DNA from: an uncultured Bacteroidales bacterium
Lineage (GTDB): Bacteria > Bacteroidota > Bacteroidia > Bacteroidales > F082
Assembly (NCBI GenBank): GCA_905236635.1
Contig: CAJOCJ010000007.1
Coordinates: 1 to 64,000 of the forward strand
Direction of reading: 5' to 3'
DNA length: 64,000 bases
Position numbers and translations under genes: made by a program. Within the stretch, counting starts at the first letter, position 1. Every line of letters starts with the position of its first letter. Shown in pieces: positions 35,733-46,494 of the stretch. A model generated the notes under the pieces. That model ran no database searches. It was not told the origin of the DNA and saw nothing but the letters and a program-made list of their open reading frames with translations.

Positions 35733-37199
35733 TTGAAGAAGCTGAACATCTATATCATCAAGCAGTACATTGGCACGTTTATCTTCACGTTTTTCGTTGC
35801 CATCTTCATCCTTTTGATGCAGTTTTTGTGGACTTGGGTCGATGAGTTTATCGGCAAAGGCGTGGAGTTTGCGGTGATGTTCAAGCTTCTGTTCTATACC
35901 TCCGTCACCTTCGTCCCCATGGCGTTGCCTCTGGCGATTCTGCTCTCGTCGTTGATGTGTTTCGGCAACCTCGGCGAGTATTATGAGCTCGTCGCCATGA
36001 AAGCCAGCGGCATCTCGACCTGGAAAGTGATGCGTCCGCTCCTCTATTTCTCCTTGACAATGAGCATCTTAGGATTTTTCTTCTCGAATAACGTGATGCC
36101 TGTCGCCAACCTGAGGATGCAGTCGACGCTCTATGACGTCAGTCATAAGAAGATGACCCTTGAGATTCCGGAAGGCGTGTTTTACCGCGGCATCGACAAA
36201 TATGTCATCAAGGTGGCGAAGAAAAGCAAGGATGGCAACTGGATGTACGACGTGATGATCTACGACCACACCGACGGCAAAGGCAACGTCAAGGTCACGG
36301 TGGCCGACTCAGGTTATATGGCTATGACGCCGAGCCAGCATGACATGATCTTCACCCTTTATGACGGCTACAACTACAACGAGATGGTCGATGACAAGGA
36401 CTATCGTAACCGCAGGCCGTTCCAAAAGATGTCGTTCAAACGCCAGCTGGTGTCGTTCGACATGTCGCAGTTCGACATGAAACATATGAACGAAGACGCT
36501 TTCAAAAAGCATCAGACAATGTTGAATATCAAGCAGTTGAATGTCGCCATCGACTCGCTCAACGTGGCATACGAAGAGAAGATCGAGTCGAACAACAGGA
36601 CGCTGGTAGGCAAGTTTCAGTATCTCAACCTCGGCAAGGACGACTTCGTCACCGCCGACAAGAAACTCAAGAAGAAATACGGCGATGCTGTGAAAAAAGA
36701 CACCATTGAGGTGTTTCAGTGGCCGTTGCTAAGCAATATGCCAAAAGACGAGCAGCAGCCTATAGCTAACATCGCCATGGTGAGCACCACCAACATGAAG
36801 GAGAACCTTACCGTCATCAGCAACAACATGCATCGCGACCGCATCAACATACGGAAACACGAGCAGGTGCTGAACCAGAAGTTCACGCTCAGCGTGGCGT
36901 GTATCCTCTTCTTCTTCATCGGGGCGCCACTCGGAGCCATCATCCGAAAGGGAGGACTGGGCATGCCCGTGGTCGTCAGCGTGGTATTTTTTGTGATATA
37001 CTATGTCATCACAATCATTGGCGAACGAGTGGCGGTGAACGGCGATATGTCGGTGTTCCTCGGCGCCTGGATCTCGTCGATAGTGCTCTTCCCTATCGGC
37101 ATCTTCCTGACATTCAAGGCCACCACCGACGCCGCATTGCTCGACGCCGAGTCGTGGAAGAAGTTTTTCACCAAACGCAAAAAAAGTACAACGATATGA
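35733..37199 (+). CDS. LptF/LptG family permease
   Basis: An inner-membrane protein of 488 residues of the YjgP/YjgQ family. LptF and LptG form the membrane part of the ABC exporter that moves lipopolysaccharide to the outer membrane. Three helices, a periplasmic beta domain and three C-terminal helices are visible. No ATG opens the frame; TTG 35733 gives KKLNIYIIKQYIGTF, the usual start of relatives, and lies about 18 nt after the promoter box. The stop overlaps the next gene as ATGA. Confidence 0.9.
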   Translation: MKKLNIYIIKQYIGTFIFTFFVAIFILLMQFLWTWVDEFIGKGVEFAVMFKLLFYTSVTFVPMALPLAILLSSLMCFGNLGEYYELVAMKASGISTWKVMRPLLYFSLTMSILGFFFSNNVMPVANLRMQSTLYDVSHKKMTLEIPEGVFYRGIDKYVIKVAKKSKDGNWMYDVMIYDHTDGKGNVKVTVADSGYMAMTPSQHDMIFTLYDGYNYNEMVDDKDYRNRRPFQKMSFKRQLVSFDMSQFDMKHMNEDAFKKHQTMLNIKQLNVAIDSLNVAYEEKIESNNRTLVGKFQYLNLGKDDFVTADKKLKKKYGDAVKKDTIEVFQWPLLSNMPKDEQQPIANIAMVSTTNMKENLTVISNNMHRDRINIRKHEQVLNQKFTLSVACILFFFIGAPLGAIIRKGGLGMPVVVSVVFFVIYYVITIIGERVAVNGDMSVFLGAWISSIVLFPIGIFLTFKATTDAALLDAESWKKFFTKRKKSTTI

Positions 37200-38416
37200 A
37201 TATCCTTCTGTTATGTAACAAATCGCCGTTTCCGCCCAGCGAGGGCGGCCCGATGGCCATGAACAGCGTCGTGACAGGACTGCTCGAGGCGGGACACACC
37301 GTGAAAGTGATGGCATTCAACAGCGAAAAGTATCATGTCGACATCGACAGCATACCGGAGGATTATCGTAAGAAGACAAGGATAGAGTTTGTCGACATCG
37401 ACTTGAAGATAACGGCTAAAGAGGCATTTAAGAACCTGTTTTCCGACGAGTCATATCATGTCAAGAGGTTTATCTCCGAAGAGTTCAAAGAAAGGCTCAT
37501 CAAGGTGTTGAAGAGAGAGCGTTTCGACATCGTGCAACTCGAGATGATTTACATGACGCCGTATATCGACATCATCAGGAAATACTCGAAGGCGACGATA
37601 GTGTTACGTGCCCATAACGTGGAGCATAAGATATGGGAACGCATGGCGAAGAAGACGTTTTTCTTTGCTAAACGCTGGTATCTCAACCACCTGGTGCGCA
37701 CGCTGAAAAAATATGAGATGGGAGTCCTCGACAAGGTGGACGGCATAGCGGCCATCACCCTCACCGACGCCGCCTACTTCCGCCGCGTGACGGCGACACC
37801 GGTCATCGATTTGCCATTCGGCGTCGACATCGACAAGTTTAGCCCTGTCTTTGAGGTAGGCGACACCCCGACGTTCTATCACATCGGCTCGATGAACTGG
37901 ATGCCTAACGAAGAGGGTATCAAATGGTTCCTGAAGAACGTTTGGGACGAGGTGTCAAAACGTATACCCGACGCACAGCTGTATCTGGCGGGACGCAACA
38001 TGCCACGATGGCTACGCAGGACGAGGAAAAAGAACGTATTCATCGTCGGCGAAGTGCCCGATGCACATGAGTTCGTAAACCAGCATAACATCGCCATCGT
38101 GCCTCTGTTCTCGGGCAGCGGCATGCGAATCAAGATTATTGAGTCGATGGCGTTGGGTAAGACCGTCATCACCACGCTGGTGGGCGCCGAAGGCATACAA
38201 TACAGCGAGTTTGAGGATATCATCATCGCCGACAACGAGCCGAAGATGGTGGAGAACATCTGCAGGCTGTACAAGCACCCTGAAGAAGCCGAGGCGATAG
38301 GTCTCAACGCCCGCCGTCTGGTGGAAGAATTATATGATAACAAAAAGATTATCAACAGGTTGGAGATATTCTACAACGAGTTGATGTCAAAAAGAGAAAT
38401 AACGATATTAAACTAA
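37196..38416 (+). CDS. Glycosyltransferase family 4 protein (first of two)
   Basis: A GT-B glycosyltransferase of 406 residues. The N-terminal domain starts MNILLLCNKSPFPPSEGGP and contains RAHNVEHKIWERM; the nucleotide-sugar domain has GSGMRIKIIESMALGKTVI with the conserved glutamate. ATG 37196 overlaps the permease stop; a much longer frame upstream is only a shadow. The next transferase overlaps by one base (TAATG). Work on lipopolysaccharide or another surface glycan is inferred from the permease. Confidence 0.88.
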   Translation: MNILLLCNKSPFPPSEGGPMAMNSVVTGLLEAGHTVKVMAFNSEKYHVDIDSIPEDYRKKTRIEFVDIDLKITAKEAFKNLFSDESYHVKRFISEEFKERLIKVLKRERFDIVQLEMIYMTPYIDIIRKYSKATIVLRAHNVEHKIWERMAKKTFFFAKRWYLNHLVRTLKKYEMGVLDKVDGIAAITLTDAAYFRRVTATPVIDLPFGVDIDKFSPVFEVGDTPTFYHIGSMNWMPNEEGIKWFLKNVWDEVSKRIPDAQLYLAGRNMPRWLRRTRKKNVFIVGEVPDAHEFVNQHNIAIVPLFSGSGMRIKIIESMALGKTVITTLVGAEGIQYSEFEDIIIADNEPKMVENICRLYKHPEEAEAIGLNARRLVEELYDNKKIINRLEIFYNELMSKREITILN

Positions 38417-39600
38417 TGAAGATCTTTGTACTATTACCCCGAATCCCGTGGCCGCTCGAGAAAGGCGACAAGCTGAGAGCTTACAACCAGATCAAGCAGC
38501 TCGCGAAGAACAACGAGATAATACTCTGTGCCTTGAACGACGACAAAAAAGTCGACAAGCAGGCAGCCCTTCAGGCGATGCAGCCTTATTGCAGCTCGGT
38601 GCATTTCATCGACCTGAAGAAGACTGGCATCCTGTTTAATGTCATAAGGTCGTATTTCCTCGGTCTGCCGATACAATGCGGTTATTTCTACAGCTCGAAG
38701 GCAAAACACAAGGTGCATAAGCTCATAGAGCAGTATAAGCCTGACATGCTGTTCGGCCAGCTGCTCCGTGTGGCGCCATATCTCCATAAGGTAAAACTGC
38801 CTAAGACCATCGACTATCAAGATGTCTTCTCGATGGGTATGAAACGTCGCGCTGAGATAGCGGGCATCTTCGCCAAGCCGTTCTTCGAGATGGAATACGG
38901 CCGCCTGCGCCATTATGAGCGCCGTGTCTTCGACGAGTTCGACGTGAAGACCATCATCAGCGAGCCCGACAGGGCAAATATCGACCACCCGCAGAGAAAA
39001 AAGATACTCATTGTGCCTAACGGCGTCGACCACGACTATTATAAGCCGATGGAGATGGAGAAGAAATACGACATCGTGTTCACCGGCAACATGGGCTACG
39101 CTCCTAACGTCAACGCGGTAGAGTTCCTGGCATACGAGATCATGCCGAAGGTGTGGGAGAAACTGCCTGACGCAACGTTGTACATAGCCGGTGCCCAACC
39201 CGACTTGAAGGTGAAGAAGGTGGCAGGCGACAACATCATAGTGAGCGGCTGGATCGACGATATGCGCGAGGCCTACGCTCAGAGCCGTATCTTCATAGCC
39301 CCGATGCGCATCGGAACGGGATTGCAAAACAAGCTTCTCGAGGCAATGTCGATGAAGATTCCTTGCATCACCACGGCGCTTGCCAACGGCTCACTCCATG
39401 CTGTCAACGGCAAAGAGATCCTTGTCGACAACAGTTCCTCCGAGCTCGCAGCCGACATCGTATATCTCTTGAAACGCCCCGACAAGGCCTCCGAACTAGC
39501 AGAAGAAGGTTATAACTTCGTAAATCGCGTGTACGACTGGGAAGCAGCGACTAAAATAATGGAAGACGCGATGAATCAGGTGTTGGATAAAAACAAATAG
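38416..39600 (+). CDS. Glycosyltransferase family 4 protein (second of two)
   Basis: A GT-B glycosyltransferase of 394 residues resembling its upstream neighbour. It opens MKIFVLLPRIPWPLEKGDK, a pattern of sugar-transferases acting on lipid carriers or surface glycans. The C-terminal half has FTGNMGYAPNVNAV and GTGLQNKLLEAMSMKIPCI. The two genes look like an ancient tandem pair with divergent acceptor domains. ettA follows after 3 nt. Confidence 0.87.
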   Translation: MKIFVLLPRIPWPLEKGDKLRAYNQIKQLAKNNEIILCALNDDKKVDKQAALQAMQPYCSSVHFIDLKKTGILFNVIRSYFLGLPIQCGYFYSSKAKHKVHKLIEQYKPDMLFGQLLRVAPYLHKVKLPKTIDYQDVFSMGMKRRAEIAGIFAKPFFEMEYGRLRHYERRVFDEFDVKTIISEPDRANIDHPQRKKILIVPNGVDHDYYKPMEMEKKYDIVFTGNMGYAPNVNAVEFLAYEIMPKVWEKLPDATLYIAGAQPDLKVKKVAGDNIIVSGWIDDMREAYAQSRIFIAPMRIGTGLQNKLLEAMSMKIPCITTALANGSLHAVNGKEILVDNSSSELAADIVYLLKRPDKASELAEEGYNFVNRVYDWEAATKIMEDAMNQVLDKNK

Positions 39601-39603
39601 AAT

Positions 39604-41276
<1,673 letters not shown>

Positions 41277-41277
<1 letters not shown>

Positions 41278-41576
41278 TGAGCGACGAACATCCAACAAAA
41301 CTACAAATCTACAGATGGTACAGGCGCGGCAAGAAAGCCTTCCGCGGCAATTTCAAAAACCATTATGAGGTCGCCGTTGAGTGGTATCGTAAAGCCGCCG
41401 AGGCAGGTCACAAAGACGCACAGTACGAGCTCGGAATGTGCTATCTCCGTGGAGAGGGCGTGCCAAAAGACGACTACACAGCATATAGCTGGTTCAGAGA
41501 ATCAGGACACAACGGTCATCCCGAGGGACAATACCTCGCCGACGACATGCTGAGAGTACATGAAATGATGCTATAG
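41277..41576 (+). CDS. Small Sel1-repeat protein
   Basis: A protein of 99 residues with about two Sel1-type helical repeats (AAEAGHKDAQYELGMCYLRG and a degenerate second). Such repeats mediate protein binding. No signal peptide is present. It overlaps the ettA stop by one base and ends the operon; a family A repeat arm follows the stop. Confidence 0.8.
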
Positions 41577-41581
41577 GCTCT

Positions 41582-41620
41582 CGTCATTTCGACCGAAGCG
41601 AAGCGTTGTGGAGAAATCTT
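41582..41620. repeat. Repeat family A, left arm before the GLUG gene
   Basis: CGTCATTTCGACCGAAGCGA through GGAGAAATCTT is the left half of family A with no matching right arm. It ends 13 nt before the ATG at 41634 and so would lie in that gene's leader. Confidence 0.65.
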
Positions 41621-41633
41621 AAAAGATATAAAT

Positions 41634-43226
41634 ATGAAGAAAACTATTACATTATTAACAGCTATTTTATTAACAATCAATGCTTTAGCGTTGGATGTTT
41701 GGGATGGCAGCGCGGCACCGTGGACCAACGGCAGTGGCACCGAAGACGACCCTTATCTCATCGAGACAGCGGCAAACCTTGCATATCTCGCCCAGAAAGT
41801 GAACGAAGGATATCAGGCACAGGGCATGGAAGTCTTTGCCAATGAATATTTCCTGATGACCGACGATTTAGACCTTAACAACATCAGTTGGACGCCGATC
41901 GGCAACGTCGACTATGACGGCTCATCATTGTCCGGCTTTTATTTTGCAGGCATTTTCGACGGATGGTATCATAACATCGACCATCTCAGAATTCAGACAA
42001 GCGCCAGCCTCACCGGGTTGTTCGCCGGTCTCGGCGGCAACGGCGTCATCCAACATCTGTCGCTCACCAACGGCAATATCAACTCATCAGGTTTTGGAGC
42101 CGCAGGTATCGTGGGAGCTACAGCGGGGTCGGCAATAGTAGGCCAATGCAGTTTCTCGGGCACCATCAGCATCAGCAACAGTGATCAGTTCTGTGGTGCG
42201 GGCGGCATCGTAGGTGCAGCAGCAGAAAACAGCGCCGTCATAGAATGCAGCTATAGAGGAAGCATCACAGCATCCAACAGCAACTTCATGGGTGCAGCAG
42301 GTGCAGGCGGCATCGTAGGAGTGGCAATAAACCAAGCCAACATCCGTGCATGCTACAACACGGGCAATATCACGGGCAGTGCCATGATAATAAGCGTGGC
42401 AGCAGGTATCTTGGGAGCCACCTTAGATGACGCAAACATAAAAATCGAGGACTGCTACAACACAGGCACACTAAGCGGCAACACCAAAGGCGGCATCTTC
42501 GGCATGGTGAGCCCGATAAACCCATTCAAAGGAGAGGCAGAAATCAACGTCACAAACTCCTATTACCTCAACACCTGCGGAGGCACAACAAGCTACGGCA
42601 CAAGCAAGACATCAGCCGAGATGCAGACAGAAGAGTTCAAAAACACATTGGATGGAGCCTCTTATGTCTTCACCATGGATAACGGCGGCAACAACGACTA
42701 CCCGATACACACTCTCGTCGGCGTGAGACTTAACGACGCCGAGAGTGTCACGGCACATTCAGCCATACTGTCAGCAGAGGTACATAAGGTGAACCTCACG
42801 TTTATGAACCTCACCTTCGTTTATGCGGAAGAAAACAGCACTGACTATCAGGAATTTGAAGTCGCTCAAAACGACCACGTCGAACTCGCTATCGAAGATT
42901 TGGCAGGCAACACCACCTATAGCTATTCTATCGTATGGAGATTCGATGATGTGAACTACAACCAATGCGGTCCAAAATACTTCACCACTGAGGTTGACGA
43001 CATCAATGAGGTTTACTATCTGGATATAAATATCTATCCTAATCCCACCTCAGACTTCATTTATATAGAAAGCATTGAGCCGCAGCAGGTTACAATTTAT
43101 TCTCTTGACGGAAAAATGATAAAATCCATTGAGAACACCAATATTGTTGATGTCAGAGATTTGGATAAAGGTATTTACCTTATTAATATAGACGGAATTG
43201 TCAAGAAATTGATAATTGAAAATTGA
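41634..43226 (+). CDS. Secreted GLUG-repeat protein with T9SS sorting domain
   Basis: A surface or secreted protein of 530 residues. Signal peptide MKKTITLLTAILLTINALA. The region 60-330 is a beta-helix-like array with repeated GIVG and CYNTG units of the GLUG type, common in adhesins. A fibronectin-like segment follows, then a type A sorting domain with IYPNPTSDFIYIES ending KKLIIEN, so it should leave through T9SS. The last codons run into an AT-rich repeat that continues past the stop. Ligand is unknown. Confidence 0.87.
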   Translation: MKKTITLLTAILLTINALALDVWDGSAAPWTNGSGTEDDPYLIETAANLAYLAQKVNEGYQAQGMEVFANEYFLMTDDLDLNNISWTPIGNVDYDGSSLSGFYFAGIFDGWYHNIDHLRIQTSASLTGLFAGLGGNGVIQHLSLTNGNINSSGFGAAGIVGATAGSAIVGQCSFSGTISISNSDQFCGAGGIVGAAAENSAVIECSYRGSITASNSNFMGAAGAGGIVGVAINQANIRACYNTGNITGSAMIISVAAGILGATLDDANIKIEDCYNTGTLSGNTKGGIFGMVSPINPFKGEAEINVTNSYYLNTCGGTTSYGTSKTSAEMQTEEFKNTLDGASYVFTMDNGGNNDYPIHTLVGVRLNDAESVTAHSAILSAEVHKVNLTFMNLTFVYAEENSTDYQEFEVAQNDHVELAIEDLAGNTTYSYSIVWRFDDVNYNQCGPKYFTTEVDDINEVYYLDINIYPNPTSDFIYIESIEPQQVTIYSLDGKMIKSIENTNIVDVRDLDKGIYLINIDGIVKKLIIEN

Positions 43227-43287
43227 TAATTGAAAATTCTATTTTAGTTAATCAATTGTCAACTGTCAACTATCAATTGTCAACTAT
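43207..43287. repeat. AT-rich repeat between convergent GLUG and deoC genes
   Basis: Two tandem copies of ATTGATAATTGAAA are followed by several copies of ATCAATTGTCAACT. The two units are roughly reverse complements, so the whole can fold into a hairpin and may end both transcripts. The first copy encodes the last residues of the GLUG protein. Confidence 0.65.
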
Positions 43288-44126
43288 TTGGTAAGTTCAT
43301 CCATCACCTTGCCGGCGAGACGGCTGGTTCCGACACGGAAGTAGTTCTTATTCAACCACTTATCACCTAAGACGTCCTTCACTATGTAATAATATGTAAG
43401 GGCGTCTTCTATTGTCGACATTCCGCCGGCAGGCTTGAAGCCGACCATCTGACCTGTGGTCTCGTAGTATTCCTTGATAGTGTCGCACATTATCAAAGCC
43501 GCCATTGGCGTCGCGTTGACTGCGATTTTTCCTGTCGAAGTCTTGATGAAATCCGCCCCTGCCAAGATAGCTAACTCACTGGCTTTGCGAATATTTTCGA
43601 CGGTTTTGAGTTCACCTGTCTCAAGGATGACCTTCAGATGAACCGGCGCTTTGCAGATCTCGCGGATTGCCTCAATCTCATTATAAACCTCATCGTAATT
43701 GCCCTCTAGGAAAGTACCTCTCGAAATAACCATATCGACCTCGTCGGCGCCCTGCTCAACGCAATATGCAACCTCTTTCTTCTTCAAGTCGAACGGCATC
43801 TGTCCCGACGGGAAACAGCATGCCACCGTGGCGACCTTTATTCCGCTGCCTTTCAACAAGCCTTTCGCTTGTTTCACAAACGGACTGTAGATGCAGATGG
43901 CTGGAACCGAAATCCCCATGCTATTCTTTTGAAAATCAATGGCTTTAGCGCAAAATTCCTCAATCTTCTTAGCATTGTCGAAAGCCTCGAGAGTGGTGAA
44001 GTCGATGCTCTGGAAAATGGTCTTCAAAGCCTCACGACGATCGCTGTTTTTGCTTTGTTTTTCAATAATTTTCTCAATCCTGACCTGAAGATCTTCTTCG
44101 GTATGTTTATAAGGTTTGAAATTCAT
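43284..44126 (-). CDS. deoC: Deoxyribose-phosphate aldolase
   Basis: A cytoplasmic class I aldolase of 280 residues splitting deoxyribose 5-phosphate into glyceraldehyde 3-phosphate and acetaldehyde. The Schiff-base lysine is Lys195 in DFIKTSTGK, and the second lysine lies in GFKPAGG. It belongs to the longer DeoC group. It has its own promoter box and is divergent from the porin gene. Confidence 0.93.
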   Translation of the reverse strand: MNFKPYKHTEEDLQVRIEKIIEKQSKNSDRREALKTIFQSIDFTTLEAFDNAKKIEEFCAKAIDFQKNSMGISVPAICIYSPFVKQAKGLLKGSGIKVATVACCFPSGQMPFDLKKKEVAYCVEQGADEVDMVISRGTFLEGNYDEVYNEIEAIREICKAPVHLKVILETGELKTVENIRKASELAILAGADFIKTSTGKIAVNATPMAALIMCDTIKEYYETTGQMVGFKPAGGMSTIEDALTYYYIVKDVLGDKWLNKNYFRVGTSRLAGKVMDELTK

Positions 44127-44149
44127 AATTTTAAATTTATAATGACTTG

Positions 44150-44157
44150 CAAAGATA
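44150..44157 (-). promoter_or_regulatory. Promoter -7 box of deoC
   Basis: The minus strand reads TATCTTTGCA, 23 nt before the ATG at 44126, and faces away from the porin box at 44171. Confidence 0.55.
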
Positions 44158-44170
44158 CTGTTTTTTTTAC

Positions 44171-44178
44171 TAATTTTG
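44171..44178 (+). promoter_or_regulatory. Promoter -7 box of the porin gene
   Basis: TAATTTTGCA on the plus strand with about 30 nt of leader before the ATG at 44210. Confidence 0.55.
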
Positions 44179-44209
44179 CAGCAAATTTATAACGAGTAAA
44201 AAATTATTG

Positions 44210-45280
44210 ATGAAAAAATATATCCTTTCGGCTGTTTTCATGATTTTTGCCATGTCGTCGTTCGCTCAGTTAACGAAGGAAAACGACTACGGTATCAACA
44301 ACTTACGCATCGAAGTGCGTACCGATTTCGACTGTTTCTCGGATGACGGCAAACTCAAATCGGGATTCACCGGAAAATATCTTAATTTCATCCTCACTGG
44401 CGACATCACAGATAATCTTTACTACGCTTATCGTCAGAGAATCAACAACATACAGAATCAGGCCAAGTTTTTCGACGCCACCGACTACCTCTATCTCGGA
44501 TGGCGTATCACGAAGAACCTCTCGCTGACGGCAGGAAAGGAGATTGTGGCCATCGGCGGTCTGGAATACGACCTCGCCCCTATCGATATCTACTTTAACT
44601 CGCGTTTCTGGGATAATATCAACTGTTTCCGCTTCGGAACGAACCTCGAATACACCACCAACAACGGTAAAAACACCTTCGTGCTGCAGTTCACCAACTC
44701 GCCTTTCGACAACAGCATCGTCTACGGCAGTCTCTACGGCTACAGCTTCCTCTGGCGCGCCAACTTCAAATACTTTACCCCTGTTTGCTCGGTCAACATG
44801 TTTGAGGTGAAGAAAGGTGATTTCCTCAACCTCATCGCACTCGGAACAGCATTCGACTTCGGTGCTATCGAGGGTTATATCGATGCCCAAAACCGCGCTC
44901 ATGGCGACCAGAAAGACTATTTCTTCAAGGACATCACCGTCATCGGACGTATCGGAGTGAAATTCTGGGGCGAGAGGATGCATATCTTCGTCAAGGGCGG
45001 TACGGATATCAACGACTCGCAGGACTACACCATGGAAGCCATCCGGATTCTCGATCCGCTCGTGATACCGGGCACCAACGTGATGTTTTACGGCGGCGGC
45101 ATCGAATATTGGCCTCTGCAAGGTAAAAACGACGTACGAATACACGCCTTCTTCGCAGTGAGCGACGTGCGTCAGGATGCGAATGTGGACCAAGGAATGC
45201 TCACCGTCTCAAAAGAAGGCGAGATATCGTATCAGGCCAACGTCGGCTTGACATGGCGACTGAAATTCATCGACAAATAA
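44210..45280 (+). CDS. Outer-membrane porin, OprO/OprP-like
   Basis: A beta-barrel protein of 356 residues with signal peptide MKKYILSAVFMIFAMSSFAQ and alternating aromatic strands. The segments YLGWRITKNLSLTAGKEIV and GVKFWGERMHIFVKGG resemble the phosphate-selective porin O/P family. ATG 44210 is chosen over the TTG just before. The inner-membrane transporter follows after 9 nt, suggesting one uptake route across both membranes. Confidence 0.75.
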   Translation: MKKYILSAVFMIFAMSSFAQLTKENDYGINNLRIEVRTDFDCFSDDGKLKSGFTGKYLNFILTGDITDNLYYAYRQRINNIQNQAKFFDATDYLYLGWRITKNLSLTAGKEIVAIGGLEYDLAPIDIYFNSRFWDNINCFRFGTNLEYTTNNGKNTFVLQFTNSPFDNSIVYGSLYGYSFLWRANFKYFTPVCSVNMFEVKKGDFLNLIALGTAFDFGAIEGYIDAQNRAHGDQKDYFFKDITVIGRIGVKFWGERMHIFVKGGTDINDSQDYTMEAIRILDPLVIPGTNVMFYGGGIEYWPLQGKNDVRIHAFFAVSDVRQDANVDQGMLTVSKEGEISYQANVGLTWRLKFIDK

Positions 45281-45289
45281 CATTTCATT

Positions 45290-46438
45290 ATGAAGATAAA
45301 AAACTGGCAGTTTTTAAGTAAGAGACGTCTTGAGGCAGGTATCTTCCTTCTCATCTTCGCCGTCTTTTTCGGATTCTTAGGAACAAAGATGGGCACAGCC
45401 AATATGCTGAACACCATCATGCAGACCTCGTATCACCTCCTTTTGGAGACCGTCTTCTTCCTGATGGCGGTGTGCGTGGTGTCGGGTGCTCTTGGCAAGC
45501 TCCTCGTCGAGTTCGGCGTGGTACGACTCATCGAATACATCCTCCGTCCGTTGATGAAGCCTATCTACAACCTCCCAGGCGTCGCCGCCCTCGGTGGTAT
45601 CCTGACGTTCCTGTCGGACAACCCTGCCATCATCACCTTGTCGAAAGACAAATATTTCTCTCATTATTTCAAGAAATACCAGCTCGCCTCATTGACCAAT
45701 TTCGGAACCGCTTTCGGAATGGGTCTGGTGGTGATTTTCTATATGCTCGGTCTCGGATTCCTCAAAGGAGCCTTGGTCGGCTTGCTCGGCGCCATCATCG
45801 GAAGTATAGTATCCACAAGGCTTATGCAGCGTTTCACCCTGAAGGCATATCCTGAGCTCGACACCCTGGAAAACCCCGAGGGCGGCGACGAACAGAAGAT
45901 CTCATTCAAGTCGCAAGGCAACGTGTTCCTTCGTTTTCTCGACGCCATCCTCGACGGCGGTAAGGAAGGCGTAGCGATAGGCTTGGCTATCATCCCTGGC
46001 GTGCTTATCATCTCCACCATCGTGATGATGCTCACCTTCGGTCCGGCTGTCGGCGGCGAATACTCTGGCGTGGCCTACGAAGGCGTGCCTGTGCTGCCTT
46101 ACCTCGCAGGAAAGATCGACTTCATCTTCGACTGGCTCTTCGGCTTCAAGAACCCTGAACTCGTGGCATTCCCTATCACCTCGTTGGGTGCTGTCGGCGC
46201 CGCCCTCGGTCTGCTGCCTAAGTTCATCGCCGAAGGCATCGTCAACAACAACGCTATCGCAGTGTGCACCGCCATCGGCATGTGCTGGAGCGGATTCCTC
46301 AGCACACATACCGCCATGCTCGACTCACTCGGACACCGCGAGCTCATCCCTAAGGCCATAGGCGCCCACACCATAGGCGGCCTTGTGGCAGGAGTGTCAG
46401 CCCACTGGATTTATGCCTTGTTGGCATTTATTTTTTAA
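45290..46438 (+). CDS. Gate-domain (nucleoside recognition-like) membrane protein
   Basis: A polytopic membrane protein of 382 residues with about nine or ten helices, resembling the CD0519/CD1768 family with nucleoside-recognition gate domains. Conserved-looking loops are GGILTFLSDNPAIITLSKDK and the C-terminal MCWSGFLSTHTAMLDSLG. Substrate is unproven. The porin just upstream and deoC nearby make nucleosides or related compounds a reasonable guess, but this is inference. Confidence 0.7.
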   Translation: MKIKNWQFLSKRRLEAGIFLLIFAVFFGFLGTKMGTANMLNTIMQTSYHLLLETVFFLMAVCVVSGALGKLLVEFGVVRLIEYILRPLMKPIYNLPGVAALGGILTFLSDNPAIITLSKDKYFSHYFKKYQLASLTNFGTAFGMGLVVIFYMLGLGFLKGALVGLLGAIIGSIVSTRLMQRFTLKAYPELDTLENPEGGDEQKISFKSQGNVFLRFLDAILDGGKEGVAIGLAIIPGVLIISTIVMMLTFGPAVGGEYSGVAYEGVPVLPYLAGKIDFIFDWLFGFKNPELVAFPITSLGAVGAALGLLPKFIAEGIVNNNAIAVCTAIGMCWSGFLSTHTAMLDSLGHRELIPKAIGAHTIGGLVAGVSAHWIYALLAFIF

Positions 46439-46454
46439 AATTCAAAATTTTTCT

Positions 46455-46462
46455 TATTTTTG
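46455..46462 (+). promoter_or_regulatory. Promoter -7 box of the aspartokinase gene
   Basis: TATTTTTG on the plus strand, about 32 nt before the ATG at 46495. Confidence 0.5.
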
Positions 46463-46494
46463 TGACGTTATTTTAGAAAAATCTCAATTTCGTC

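Noticed and set aside
36899-37195. Long N-terminal extension of the first glycosyltransferase
   Set aside because: It lies in another frame of the LptF/G gene; the family start MNILLLCNKSP at 37196 overlaps the stop as expected.
38434-39327. Long minus-strand frame opposite the second glycosyltransferase
   Set aside because: Shadow of a clear glycosyltransferase gene; the translation is rich in His, Val and Leu without any domain.
43207-43287. Direct repeats as a CRISPR array
   Set aside because: Units are 14 bp, AT-rich and contiguous without spacers, and no cas gene is present.
44303-45193. Minus-strand frame of 296 codons opposite the porin gene
   Set aside because: Antisense shadow; the porin frame has signal peptide, strand pattern and promoter.
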